From assembly GCF_000332175.1 (NCBI RefSeq), contig NZ_KB235910.1:373278-437277 (forward strand): 64,000 nucleotides of DNA, in the 5' to 3' direction. The position numbers were made by a program, and so were the translations under genes. The notes under the pieces are model-generated. The model saw only the letters and a program-made list of their open reading frames with translations, had not been told where the DNA came from and did no database searches. The DNA comes from Pseudanabaena sp. PCC 6802 (GTDB lineage: Bacteria; Cyanobacteriota; Cyanobacteriia; Pseudanabaenales; Pseudanabaenaceae). Below are positions 1-8,127 of this stretch, piece after piece; the stretch's first letter is position 1; each line of letters starts with the position of its first letter.

Positions 1-2
1 TG

Positions 3-557
3 GGACGATTGCAAATTCGTCGATGGCCAAACCTGCACTTAAAGCAAGCCGCAGACCATCCCTTTACACTCATTCTGGTCGAACGTCTTGATATGCCTGA
101 ATCGAAACCCCTGTGGTTGATTTGGGTCGCTAAAGACGAGCCAATCTTGAGTGAGGTATGGCAAAAATATCTGCGCAGATTTGCCATTGAGCATTGGTAT
201 CGCTTGGTGCGTCAACGTCTCCATTGGACAATCCCTCAGCTTTCTACCCCTGCTCAGATGGAGACTTGGTCGGACTTGATGCCTTTACTTACTTGGCAAT
301 TGTGGCTCGCTCGTGAACTTGTCCAAGACTCTCCTCTGCCTTGGCAGAAACCGATGACTAAATTGTCTCCTGGTCGAGTTGCAAATGCTTTTGCTTTAGT
401 TTTGGTCAGGATTGGCTCTCCTTCCCCTGACCCTAAACCTCGCGGTAAGTCTCCAGGTTGGCCTCTTGGGAAAAAACGAACCCAACGGATTCGTTATCCT
501 ACTGTCAAAAAACGCTATGCCAAGCCCCTCAAAAAAGCTTCCGCTGCAACTGCTTAG
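3..557 (+). CDS. Transposase, C-terminal part (cut by window edge)
   Basis: The reading frame is open to the left edge, so this is the C-terminal part (about 184 residues) of a longer protein. The segment has the FAIEHWYR and WSDLMPLLTWQLWLAREL pattern that I associate with large DDE transposases common in cyanobacteria, with the acidic E of FAIEHWYR as the probable last catalytic residue. A basic tail rich in K and R ends the protein. The catalytic D residues and the left end of the insertion sequence lie outside the window, so neither completeness nor terminal repeats can be judged. The family assignment is from memory of similar proteins and is moderately sure. Confidence 0.65.
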   Translation, partial: GRLQIRRWPNLHLKQAADHPFTLILVERLDMPESKPLWLIWVAKDEPILSEVWQKYLRRFAIEHWYRLVRQRLHWTIPQLSTPAQMETWSDLMPLLTWQLWLARELVQDSPLPWQKPMTKLSPGRVANAFALVLVRIGSPSPDPKPRGKSPGWPLGKKRTQRIRYPTVKKRYAKPLKKASAATA

Positions 558-624
558 CTCAACTTCTTCCCTTTTATCCTCTCTCTCGCTAGTTTCTATC
601 TAGCGAGATGCTTCTTGTTGCCTT

Positions 625-1146
625 TTAGTCTAAACTCCAGAATTCACAAACTAATTCAACAGCGGTCTCAGACTGGCACCAATGCCTTGTAACTTGTTTT
701 GGGATCTGCCACTTAATTCGCTCGTCAAGGGCAGTTGACAACCGCCTCAATGCAAGGAGCATCAGTGCTAAGATGGCTGACGGATAACCTGACCCCTCAA
801 ATACCTCCGGCGACAGCATGGGGAACCGATGTACCTTCTCCAGTCGAATCATCTCCAGATTTGCGATCGCTGCCTCTACGCCCCAAAGTCGATGCAGTCT
901 TTGCCAACCCATTGCGATTTGTTGGACTAACAGATGTTCGACAGGTGTTTGGGGATTGTATTGGTCGATCAAGCCTTGCACAATCCCCTGAAATGTCTCT
1001 AAATCCTCACTCGCCAAGATCGGAGGCTGTTGAGCCAACAGCCCATGTTTTGTGGCATTGCGAGAAGCGATCGCCTTACCTCTTTTGGTAATTGCCCCGC
1101 GAGACCTAGCTCCATTTATTCGACTAATTTCGGGGGGGCAACTCAT
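625..1146 (-). CDS. Hypothetical protein, element-associated type
   Basis: A 173-residue soluble protein of unknown function. It begins with a basic motif (ARSRGAITKRGKAIASRNATKHGLL), which resembles the N-terminus of a group of short proteins often found on mobile DNA. The rest is predicted mainly helical, with no catalytic motif that I recognise. It ends within about 70 bp of the transposase gene on its left, so its C-terminus may have been altered by that insertion. It is followed on the right by the end of the helicase gene on the same strand, 63 bp away. No function is proposed. Confidence 0.5.
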   Translation of the reverse strand: MSCPPEISRINGARSRGAITKRGKAIASRNATKHGLLAQQPPILASEDLETFQGIVQGLIDQYNPQTPVEHLLVQQIAMGWQRLHRLWGVEAAIANLEMIRLEKVHRFPMLSPEVFEGSGYPSAILALMLLALRRLSTALDERIKWQIPKQVTRHWCQSETAVELVCEFWSLD

Positions 1147-1209
1147 AAAACTTTCCTCATTTCAAGCCATATTAGCAATTAGGGGCGATCGCGCCTTGAA
1201 AAAGGAAAT

Positions 1210-2601
1210 TCATGCCGCTTCCCTCTTTCTGAGTTTGAGTTCCGAGAATTTTAACCAGACCCAACCAGGCTTGTAGCCACAAGCGATCGCACAAGCCCGT
1301 AATGCTTCGAGACTCGGATCGATCTCCAAAAACTTATGCGCGACCCAACCCAGCTTGTAATCGTACCTCTTCGCCACTTCCAGTAATCTATCGAGTACCT
1401 CCAACTCGTCCGCCAGTCGCGCCTCATCCTCTGATATCTCCGTAAGCTCACAGTCAGCCTCAGCGATCGCCACTTCCTCAGACTCGATTATCTCCCCATC
1501 AGGCGATCGCTTCAGCCTTTTGCACTGGGTATTGGGATCTACGCCCTCTAGCGTCCACGTGCGATTGGCATCCGGTAGACCGTGAATACCCCAATTGTTC
1601 GTATGGTCGAGAATTGTCGCGTACTCTTTGTCATGAGAGGGTCTCAAAACACGTCCCACCATCTGCAACCACAGCGCTAAGGATTTAGTCGGTCGGGCAA
1701 TCTGAACGCACGCGATCGCAGGTAGATCGAAGCCTTCGCTGACGATGCCGCAATTGGTCAGCACCAGAGTCTCACCACTACGGAAACGATCTAAGATTGC
1801 CCTGCGCTCGTCACTAGGAGTAGTGCCATCTAGATGCTCTGCGGATATTTCTTCGGAGGAATAACGATCGCAAATCTCCTTTGAGTGATTCACATTTATC
1901 GCGAAAACTACACAGCGCTTTCGATCGGCATACTTGCGGTATGAGGCGATCAGGTTGCCACTGAGTAATGCCGCATCGACAGCATTAGCCAATTGTTTTT
2001 GATTGTAGTCGCCGCCAACCGTGCGCACGCCCCTGGTATCGATTGGGTTGGCATCGGCATAGAGCTTGAACGGGCAGAGATGCCCGTCAGCAATTAACTC
2101 TTTGACGGAAATACCAGTTACCATGTGGTCGAAAAGACCGTCAAAGCCGCTCCCATCAGTGCGAATAGGCGTAGCGGTGACCCCCAGAATTTTTGATTCG
2201 GGGTAGTTATCTAAGACTTTGCGATAGGTATCTGCCGTGCTGTGGTGTGCTTCATCAATTATTGCTAAGCCAGCTTTAGGCAACTCTCGTCTGACCAGGC
2301 TCTGGATACTAGCAACCTGAATCGGGAATAGAGGGTTAGATGGGTAACCGGCTTTGATAATACCTACGGGGCGATCGCACCACCGCTGTAGGTGTTCGTT
2401 CAGTTGCACGACTAACTCCTCACGATGGGCGATCGCCACGACACCCTCATGCTGCAACTCGCGTGCGATCGCGCTCAGGATTACGGACTTACCACCGCCT
2501 GTGGGTAATTGCATCAGTACCCGTCTATTACCCGATTGCCAAGCTCTAAATACTTTTTCTACGAGCGATCGCTGGTAAGGTCTCAATTTTACTTCTGTCA
2601 T
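1210..2601 (-). CDS. SF2 DEAD/DEAH-box helicase (SSL2/type III Res-like)
   Basis: A 463-residue ATP-dependent DNA or RNA helicase. Motif I (PTGGGKS) is near residue 33, motif II (DEAH) near 117, motif III (VTATPIR) near 142, and motif VI (QMVGRVLRPS) near 335, so both RecA-like lobes are present. The arrangement matches the RadD/SSL2-like helicases often carried by phages and integrative elements. The C-terminal 120 residues are acidic and then basic and have no recognised domain. The start overlaps the stop of the upstream 116-residue gene by four bases (ATGA), which supports this start and translational coupling. It is part of an apparent operon with the broken DUF3987 gene of element A. 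The biological role within the element is not known. Confidence 0.85.
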   Translation of the reverse strand: MTEVKLRPYQRSLVEKVFRAWQSGNRRVLMQLPTGGGKSVILSAIARELQHEGVVAIAHREELVVQLNEHLQRWCDRPVGIIKAGYPSNPLFPIQVASIQSLVRRELPKAGLAIIDEAHHSTADTYRKVLDNYPESKILGVTATPIRTDGSGFDGLFDHMVTGISVKELIADGHLCPFKLYADANPIDTRGVRTVGGDYNQKQLANAVDAALLSGNLIASYRKYADRKRCVVFAINVNHSKEICDRYSSEEISAEHLDGTTPSDERRAILDRFRSGETLVLTNCGIVSEGFDLPAIACVQIARPTKSLALWLQMVGRVLRPSHDKEYATILDHTNNWGIHGLPDANRTWTLEGVDPNTQCKRLKRSPDGEIIESEEVAIAEADCELTEISEDEARLADELEVLDRLLEVAKRYDYKLGWVAHKFLEIDPSLEALRACAIACGYKPGWVWLKFSELKLRKREAA

Positions 2602-2948
2602 AGATCGCCATCCTCCCAGCGCTCCAATTCTTCGGCATAAAGCCAGGTCGTAATGTTGCCATCAGGTAGGGCTGCATTTCCTAGCCCATCGTGATGCCAG
2701 CAACGAAAAATCATCGGTACACCACCGTACTGCACGGCAAATCTCTTGCCAATGTATCGAACGCGATCGCCTGGCTTTAGCTTTTGGGTTGGCATCTTCC
2801 AGCGAGTAATCGCGGCTATGGGCACCCGTTTTAATCCACTGGGTGTCTGCAACACTACCCGATCGCCCTCGTTCTGGGCAACAGTGCAACCAACGCCAGA
2901 CTTTCCGAAGGCGATCGCACCCACTGGAGGCTTAGAACTCTTCAGCAT
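2598..2948 (-). CDS. Hypothetical protein, 116 aa, coupled to helicase
   Basis: A small basic protein with many beta-prone segments (GDRVVLQTPSGLKRVPI, KPGDRVRYIGKRFAVQYGG). This pattern is reminiscent of small SH3-like or KOW-like barrels, but no family is assigned. Its stop overlaps the helicase start by four bases, and its start lies inside the last codons of the ORF upstream, so it belongs to the same transcription unit. It may assist the helicase, but this is inferred from position only. Confidence 0.6.
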   Translation of the reverse strand: MLKSSKPPVGAIAFGKSGVGCTVAQNEGDRVVLQTPSGLKRVPIAAITRWKMPTQKLKPGDRVRYIGKRFAVQYGGVPMIFRCWHHDGLGNAALPDGNITTWLYAEELERWEDGDL

Positions 2949-3213
2949 CTTCGATAGCCTCCGAGTCAGGCCGTTTTGGTTCGTTAAGGCTAACCCCCTC
3001 AGATTTCAAATCAGGAATTTTTTCCTTTAAAGAAGTAGTCCTTGTAGTCCAAAGCCCTTGGATCTCTTTTCCCTCCTGTATTTCGTCTTGGACTACTGGG
3101 TAGTCCGTTGGATAGTCCATGCGTTCCACGTAGTCCAAAATTTGCTCTGGTGCAAACGAGTTATGACCATTTGAACTGCTTTGGACTACATCTTGGACTA
3201 CCGGATAGTCCAT
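2932..3213 (-). CDS. Possible 93-aa ORF across the repeat array
   Basis: This frame lies between the DUF3987 gene and the 116-residue gene on the same strand and overlaps the latter by 17 bp. Much of the peptide (repeated MDYP and VVQD) is simply the translation of the GGACTA/TAGTCC repeats in the DNA beneath it. It may therefore be an open frame kept by the repeat unit and not a functional protein. The overlap with the next gene is the only argument for translation. Confidence 0.3.
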   Translation of the reverse strand: MDYPVVQDVVQSSSNGHNSFAPEQILDYVERMDYPTDYPVVQDEIQEGKEIQGLWTTRTTSLKEKIPDLKSEGVSLNEPKRPDSEAIEDAEEF

Positions 3214-3256
3214 GCTTAATGCTTTGCCCAGATTAGTTTCTAGCGTTTTTGGACTA
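3036..3256. repeat. GGACTA/TAGTCC repeat array (origin-like, element A)
   Basis: Ten exact copies of GGACTA or its complement TAGTCC start at 3036, 3045, 3090, 3101, 3113, 3131, 3183, 3195, 3206 and 3251. They are in both orientations, often 9-12 bp apart, and many extend to TTGGACTAC. Two sub-blocks near 3088 and 3182 repeat the same order of sites. The array sits just downstream of the DUF3987 gene, the same relative place as the GTGACGAT array in element B. An iteron-type origin or a set of operator sites is the likeliest reading; this is inference. Confidence 0.6.
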
Positions 3257-3309
3257 TTGTGACTACTTTCATGATTAATTTGAATTTGATAGTTGGTACT
3301 ATCTTCGGG

Positions 3310-4122
3310 TTAACCATTATTAATTGCGTAACCGAGAGACACCACTTTGGACATAAACTGACGGCATAAGTTGGAACTTGGTTTGGGTTTAGTCGTCCAC
3401 CAATCTCTGATTTGCCTCGATCTCAGCCACCCACACCCTTTAAACCGATTCACGAATCGGACGATCCTCGATGCTTCGGGGCTATCAGACGTACCGATCT
3501 CGCAATACAGCATCTTAGTCTGACCCAATAACCAGCGGGTGAACTGGATCGCCTGAAATAGGGTATCCCCTGGAATAGTTGTTTCTGGGTATACGCCAGC
3601 TAACTTTGCGTTGGCAATGTGTGTAATCAGGGCAATCCGTGCTGCAACTTCTTTTAGCTTTGGATAAGCTGCCCTCAGAATTCCTGAGGGTTCTTGCTTG
3701 ATAAAATCGCCTATCTCGCTGTTCCACTGGTTCCAGAAAGCGATCGCCTCACGAGATAATCTATAAGTCTGCGCTGGGTGCTGATTAAGGCCGAGATACA
3801 AAGCCTTTAGAAGTGGAGACAGATCGACGTGGGTTCGCTCGGAGATACCAGGGGGAGTAGTTATAGGTAGTCTAACCCAGATAAAACGCGCCCATAGTCC
3901 ATCCTCTGACGTGGCATCGTCTAGAACCTGCTTTTCAAGAACCGATGGCTGGATACCACCTAAAAGGCTGATTGAGGTGCGGTGAAGGTAGATAGGTTCT
4001 GAGGATTTCCGATTGACCTTGATTGCGCTGCCACTGTAGGAACTAAGCCAACGTTGCCGATCGCTTCCTTTCCCATTTCTGTAAGCATCCATACTCTTAA
4101 GAAACCCTGCTAGCTCGTCAAT
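3310..4122 (-). pseudogene. DUF3987-type replication protein, C-terminal fragment
   Basis: The last 270 residues of a DUF3987-like protein, a family of helicase-like replication proteins on plasmids, phages and integrative elements. The reading frame is open through to the insertion sequence boundary at 4122 and begins IDELAGFLKSMDAYRNGKG, which corresponds to the conserved DE(L)xG region in the middle of the family. The upstream half, with the nucleotide-binding site, is gone. The DNA on the other side of the insertion sequence belongs to an integrase gene, so the missing part was deleted and not simply displaced. An internal ATG at 4092 could start a shorter product. The stop is followed by a repeat-rich region. 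Confidence 0.7.
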
Positions 4123-5070
4123 AGACCTCTTGCAAATTAGCCAACTGAGGAGCCTTGAGAGCGTTCAAAATTGTAGAGACCAGCAATTAGATTGCAACGC
4201 AAACCAAAGCGGTGACGACGATTGCGATAGCGTCCAGATAAGATGCGGAAGATCTTCAAGCGGCGATTAACATGCTCAATGCCAACCCGTTGGCGCGCAA
4301 GTTGGCGGTTGAACGCTTTCTGCTCAGGCGTAAGCTGACCACCTTTCGGTTTCTTGTGGGGTAAGCGGCAGTAGAGATGCAGTTTCTGGATGCCTTGATA
4401 ACCCTTGTCCTGCAAACTCTCGGTTTGAGGATGGAAATGGATGCCAGAAGCTTTGAACAGCTTGAAATCATGCCGTCGCCCCTTGCCGAAAAACGTACAG
4501 ATAATCTGCCCAGTAAGAGCGTCAATTATGAGTTGACATTTGAGCGTGTGCCCTTTCTGTTTGCCGCTATAAAAGGCACGTTGGTGCCGCTTAGGACGCT
4601 CAATGCGAGTTTCAGTCACATCAACGATCGCGACTGTAGGTATCCCAAAGCCCCGCACCAACTGGCGCTTCCCAGGTAGTCGAAAGCGACGTGAGCGGAT
4701 TAAAGTCTCCTCTACCCAATGCACTATTCGACAAACTGTAGACTCGCTGATGCCCCAACTAGTGGCGATGTGAAAGTAGGTGCGATATTCCCGCCAATAC
4801 TCGAAGGCAACCAATATGCGGTCTTCTAGTCCGAGTTTAGGCTTGGCTCCAGGTGTTGGCGTTGCTCGCCACTCTGGTTTAAGCACTTTCACAATTGCTT
4901 TGAACGTATTAGTCTCGATACCAAATCGACGCTTAAAGTGTGCAGCAGGTAGGGTTTGCGCTATTATATAGTTCATCATCAGGACGCTTTTTCGTTATTG
5001 CTATGTCCTGATATTTTCCTATCTTGGGGTTCTTTGGCAACTCAACCTCAACCTAATCTGCAAGAGGTCT
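4123..5070 (-). mobile_element. IS5-family insertion sequence, copy 1 (948 bp)
   Basis: A complete insertion sequence with ends AGACCTCTTGCAAATTAG at the left and the complement of AGACCTCTTGCAGATTAG at the right, an 18-bp inverted repeat with one mismatch. It carries one transposase gene. The left flank ends AAT and the right flank starts ATT. Each fits the three-base ANT target of the ISL2 group, but they differ from each other, and the flanks are parts of two unrelated genes. The copy is therefore probably the product of recombination between two earlier insertions. It encodes the same transposase as the copy at 8128-9075 and has the same length. Confidence 0.9.
4137..4979 (-). CDS. IS5-family transposase (DDE_Tnp_4 type)
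   Basis: A 280-residue transposase. An N-terminal helix-turn-helix (ILVAFEYWREYRTYFHIATSWGISESTVCRIV, about residues 55-88) precedes a DDE nuclease fold. Likely catalytic residues are D in VAIVDVTE near 120, D in SLQDKGYQG near 192 and E in VGIEHVNRR near 235. It cuts and joins the element ends. The length and domain order are those of a full enzyme, so this copy is probably active. It is identical in protein sequence to the enzyme at 8142-8984. Confidence 0.92.
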   Translation of the reverse strand: MMNYIIAQTLPAAHFKRRFGIETNTFKAIVKVLKPEWRATPTPGAKPKLGLEDRILVAFEYWREYRTYFHIATSWGISESTVCRIVHWVEETLIRSRRFRLPGKRQLVRGFGIPTVAIVDVTETRIERPKRHQRAFYSGKQKGHTLKCQLIIDALTGQIICTFFGKGRRHDFKLFKASGIHFHPQTESLQDKGYQGIQKLHLYCRLPHKKPKGGQLTPEQKAFNRQLARQRVGIEHVNRRLKIFRILSGRYRNRRHRFGLRCNLIAGLYNFERSQGSSVG

Positions 5071-5355
5071 ATTAGTCAGGTTTTTCTCTTTTGCGATCGC
5101 CTCGACATAGCGATCGAATAAATCCGGTACGTTAACCTCAATGGCACTCTTACCTATTGTTTTTGGGCTGTATTTCATTAGCGTTGAATCGAAGTAGCCA
5201 GCAGCGATATCAACCTCGATAGTTGCTGCTTTCTGCTTGGCTACTGCCCTACCTGTGGCATTATCATCAACGCCTAAACTCAAACCGTATCGCTTACCTT
5301 GATAGTGCCATCTGAGCCTCAAGCGATCGTCATTACTCTCTATCCAAACTGTCAT
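5071..5355 (-). pseudogene. Tyrosine recombinase of element A, N-terminal stump
   Basis: The first 95 residues of an integrase closely similar to the intact one at 13948-15048: both have the RLRWxYQGKRY start, the GRAxAxQKAAxIExDIxAGYFDxxLxKY stretch and the DLFDRYVEAIAxxKNLTN segment. Only the arm-type DNA-binding domain and the first part of the core-binding domain remain. The frame enters the insertion sequence and stops after RPLAD at 5053. The catalytic domain is absent from the window, so element A cannot excise with its own integrase. Confidence 0.88.
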
Positions 5356-5359
5356 TTTT

Positions 5360-5386
5360 TCTGGGTGTATTTCTGGGTGAATTTAC
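5360..5386. other. Doubled GGGTGAA-type motif, possible integrase arm site
   Basis: CTGGGTGTATTTCTGGGTGAA followed by TTTAC lies just upstream of the integrase stump. The same layout (CGGGGTAAAAATCGGGGTAAA then TTTAC) lies at the corresponding place before the intact integrase at 15050, and a related doubled motif lies at 5605. The repeated spacing at element ends suggests binding sites for the N-terminal domain of the integrase. This is inferred from position and repetition. Confidence 0.4.
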
Positions 5387-5485
5387 TAACCCAAACAACC
5401 CCTAACAGCCTATTTTCGTTGGCTTATTGACAACAAAAACGACCTTCAAGAGTTCTTTGGAACTCCCAAAAGCCTTACCAGTAGC

Positions 5486-5546
<61 letters not shown>

Positions 5547-5604
5547 GGTCATCATTGGCTGGAGTTCTTGGTAGGCAAGGCTTTTAGGCATTTTCAATAA
5601 AGTA

Positions 5605-5626
5605 GCGGGGTGAATATCGGGGTGAC
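5605..5626. other. Doubled GGGGTGA motif, possible left arm site of element B
   Basis: GCGGGGTGAATATCGGGGTGA is a near match to GCGGGGTAAAAATCGGGGTAA at 15050-15071 at the other end of element B. The pair sits about 60-120 bp inside each att-like repeat. This is the layout expected for integrase arm sites, but binding is not shown by sequence alone. Confidence 0.4.
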
Positions 5627-5646
5627 AGTGAGATGTCAATCACCAT

Positions 5647-6108
5647 TCACTGGTGTGCTAACAGGCGATCTACTTTGTTCTCAATTGCATTGAGTTTTCT
5701 GAGGATAGTGGGACGGTCTTCGTCTAAGTTGGCAAGTAGCCTTGCTATCCCCTCCTGGGTATCGGCTAAACGAATCATGGCTTGATTCAACTGTGACGAT
5801 GACTGCTGTTGAGTTGAAACTAGCTGAGCGACATCGCGACCGATTGCCTGGGTTACTGCTCTTAGATCGTCCATCTGTTCGTTACCGCTACTAATGAAAT
5901 GCTCCAACCGTTCGTCAATGCGGGTTATTGCTTCACTATTAGCGGCGATCGCCCTAGCGTTGCTTTCCTGGATTTGTTCGATGCGAGTTAAGCGATCGTT
6001 ACTGGCAGCGGTAGCTTCGCGTATTGCTTCATGATTAGCAGCGATCGCAGTTGCCACCGTAGCAGCAAACCGATCTAGCGTCTCATCTGTCCAGCGTTCG
6101 ACCGTCAT
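5647..6108 (-). CDS. Coiled-coil protein of element B
   Basis: A 153-residue protein that is almost entirely heptad-rich helix (repeated TRI, AIA and RID patterns with polar residues between), predicted to form a long coiled coil. There is no signal peptide or membrane segment. It overlaps the upstream ribbon-helix-helix-like gene by four bases (ATGA), so the two are made together. A DNA-binding protein plus a coiled-coil partner next to a candidate origin could serve partition, copy control or replication, but I recognise no family and do not assign a function. Confidence 0.65.
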   Translation of the reverse strand: MTVERWTDETLDRFAATVATAIAANHEAIREATAASNDRLTRIEQIQESNARAIAANSEAITRIDERLEHFISSGNEQMDDLRAVTQAIGRDVAQLVSTQQQSSSQLNQAMIRLADTQEGIARLLANLDEDRPTILRKLNAIENKVDRLLAHQ

Positions 6109-6380
6109 TGTTGACTACCTCCCATTAACTCTCGTTGTGCTGCCTCGGTGATGACCCGTCGTAACCATGCCGATCGGTTGGGTAGCGATCGCACTAAAGC
6201 GTCAATGTCTCGGAATAGTCTGACCTGTACTTGTGTTTCAGCTAGAGGTTGTGTGCTGTCATCGCATCGCTGCCAGGGATGACGATTTTCAGGTCTAGGG
6301 TTAGGGTTGCTCACAGATTGACTATATAGTTTGCCGTATACCGTTAATGATGACCCATAGGCTGGGGGTTGGTCAACCAC
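6105..6380 (-). CDS. Small ribbon-helix-helix-like DNA-binding protein
   Basis: A 91-residue protein. The C-terminal half (VQVRLFRDIDALVRSLPNR followed by SAWLRRVITEAAQREL) fits a beta strand and two helices of the ribbon-helix-helix fold used by CopG, ParD and related repressors. The N-terminal half is polar and probably disordered. It is the first gene of a two-gene unit, and its promoter side faces the repeat array at 6915-7394, making it a candidate array-binding protein. Fold assignment is from pattern only. Confidence 0.6.
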   Translation of the reverse strand: MVDQPPAYGSSLTVYGKLYSQSVSNPNPRPENRHPWQRCDDSTQPLAETQVQVRLFRDIDALVRSLPNRSAWLRRVITEAAQRELMGGSQQ

Positions 6381-6914
6381 TGACTGATGATTGTTGTCTA
6401 TAGTTTTGAGGGGTATATATAAGCTCTACTTATAGACGTTGGCGGTTAAGTTGCTAATGCTGACCGCAGCTACTGAACACGAGGTGCAGTGCTGACATGG
6501 GGCAGTCAATGTGTGTAGCGAATAGGTTACAGCGCTCAAAATCGTACAATTTTCAAACAGGCGATGATGGGCAAGGTAAGGGCTACCCTATCATACCCCA
6601 GCAAGGTTAGTGTCGTTTTCACCGCACTACAAATCGTACAAATTCAAACAGGGTGTTACTGCTTAGCTGACGGATGATGTTGTTGACCTTAGCTGACTGT
6701 TGGGCGATCAATAGAGCGATCGCTGCCTTAGCTACTGCGCTAACTGATTGCTTAGTTGCAACGTGGTGACCTTATTGATGCACTACAGCGTACTACAACG
6801 CACTACAAGATGCTAGTCAACCACTGCTACTCGTGGGTGATTACAGCATCCAACTAAATTGGTATGCGCAAGGTGTCTCAAACTCTTTTTCTGACTGGTG
6901 TGTAGAGTTTGCTG
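6381..6914. other. Non-coding region left of the origin-like array
   Basis: I see no convincing gene. Short repeated pieces are present: ATCGTACAA followed by TTCAAACAGG occurs at 6541-6561 and again, with one indel, at 6633-6652, and CACTACA-type words recur at 6628 and between 6781 and 6806. The region also holds the likely promoter of the gene starting at 6380. It may be the outer part of the replication or control region of element B. Confidence 0.4.
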
Positions 6915-7394
6915 GTGACGATGGGTGACGATGGGTGACGATACCCAAATTCATCGTCACCACCTCAAAGCTATGCTGAGTAAGGTTTTCGAGGTGCGGG
7001 TGACGATGGTGACGATGAATTGAAGTCCTTTATATATATACCCCTATATACCCCCTATATATATGATCGCTTTACCTCTCTGGCTATAAAGATTTCAAAA
7101 CATCGTCACCATCGTCACCCGACCTCTGAAAGCCCCTCACAGTAAGGATTCTAGCGGTGACGATGAATTTGGGTATCGTCACCCATCGTCACCAGCGAAT
7201 CCTATAAGTCTCTCGCAGCAAAGGTTACATCGATTTTTAATCTACCAACTATTTACCAACCAAAACATCGTCACCATCGTTACCCGACCAACCATTCAGT
7301 CAGAAATGTATCTAATTGTTACAAATTGCATGGTAAATCATCGTCACCATCGTCACCTAATTTTTGCACTCCAATTTATCGTCACCATCGTCAC
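6915..7394. repeat. GTGACGAT/ATCGTCAC iteron-like array with AT-rich block
   Basis: Sixteen exact copies of GTGACGAT or ATCGTCAC start at 6915, 6925, 6935, 6953, 7000, 7009, 7102, 7111, 7157, 7175, 7185, 7267, 7340, 7349, 7378 and 7387; one more at 7276 has a single change. Most are in pairs 9-10 bp apart, about one helical turn, and both orientations occur. Between the sixth and seventh copies, 7030-7066 is a run of TATATA and CCCC tracts that would melt easily. Iterons plus an AT-rich block beside a replicase gene is the layout of a plasmid origin. The role is inferred. Confidence 0.7.
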
Positions 7395-7525
7395 CAATCA
7401 GCATGACCCACCCACATCATCAGTCAGCAAGTCAGGGATCGTCAGCACATCTGTATGTAGTTGATAGTCACCATCGTCAGTTTTTTGGGCATGATTCATT
7501 AAATGTAAGCAATAGAGAAAAACAA

Positions 7526-7828
7526 ATGACTACCTCACCCACTAACTTTGACAAGCTAGTCTCGCTACCGTCTGATTTAGTAAAATCCCTTGTCTCCATT
7601 TGTGAAGATGCTGCTAAATTTGGCTATGAGAAAATTGGTGCCCATCACGTTCACGATCCTGGATTAGGATCGTGTGTCGATTACGGGGGAGAGATCGGTG
7701 TAGTGGCATCGATCGCTACCACAGGGAAAGGCTTAAAACTTTACGGATGTCAGTTCGTTGATGAGTTTCGCATGTTGGGTCTACACGATTTTTGTTTAGT
7801 ACTTTTGGATGAGGGGGCGATCGCATAG
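7526..7828 (+). CDS. Small hypothetical protein of element B
   Basis: A 100-residue protein when started at the ATG at 7526 (MTTSPTNFDKLVSLPSDLVKSL). The frame is open further left to 7364, but that part is the translation of the repeat array, so the internal ATG is preferred. The sequence is mixed alpha and beta with a Gly-rich middle and no motif that I recognise. It is the only plus-strand gene in element B and lies between the array and the end of the primase gene. Confidence 0.5.
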   Translation: MTTSPTNFDKLVSLPSDLVKSLVSICEDAAKFGYEKIGAHHVHDPGLGSCVDYGGEIGVVASIATTGKGLKLYGCQFVDEFRMLGLHDFCLVLLDEGAIA

Positions 7829-7926
7829 CCAAAAAAAAAAAGGCGATGGCATGTTCACCACCGCATATACCCCCAGCAAGCGATCGCTAGACCACCCCAA
7901 CAGTCGCCTAAGCGATCGCCTACCCC

Positions 7927-8127
7927 CTAGTTAGCCTGCAACTTTCGCACTTGCCACATGACACCTAGCTTACTCTTGCTACCCTTATCAAGCCGATAGC
8001 CCCTAGTTCTGACACCAACCTGAAGTCTGAGCCAATACCCCAGCTTTTTTGTGTCCATACCCCAAAGACCAGTCCCATAATGCTCCTGCAAGTGGTCTTG
8101 CAACTGCACTATTTCAGGACGCACATT
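7927..8127 (-). pseudogene. C-terminal fragment of the split primase/helicase gene
   Basis: This 66-codon stretch continues the frame of the large gene at 9076-11970 once the insertion sequence and one copy of the ATT target duplication are removed: GGI-N at the break is followed directly by VRPEIVQLQDHL. The tail contains a winged-helix-like pattern (KKLGYWLRLQVGVRTRGYRL), as in the C-terminal DNA-contact domains of many element replication proteins. A GTG at 8124 could in principle start a separate peptide, but this is unlikely to be functional. Confidence 0.75.

Noticed and set aside
6915-7394. CRISPR array
   Set aside because: The repeat word is only 8-10 bp, occurs in both orientations and has irregular spacing without unique spacers; no cas genes are nearby.
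7364-7525. N-terminal extension of the small gene at 7526
   Set aside because: It is the translation of the GTCACC repeats; the internal ATG at 7526 is a better start.
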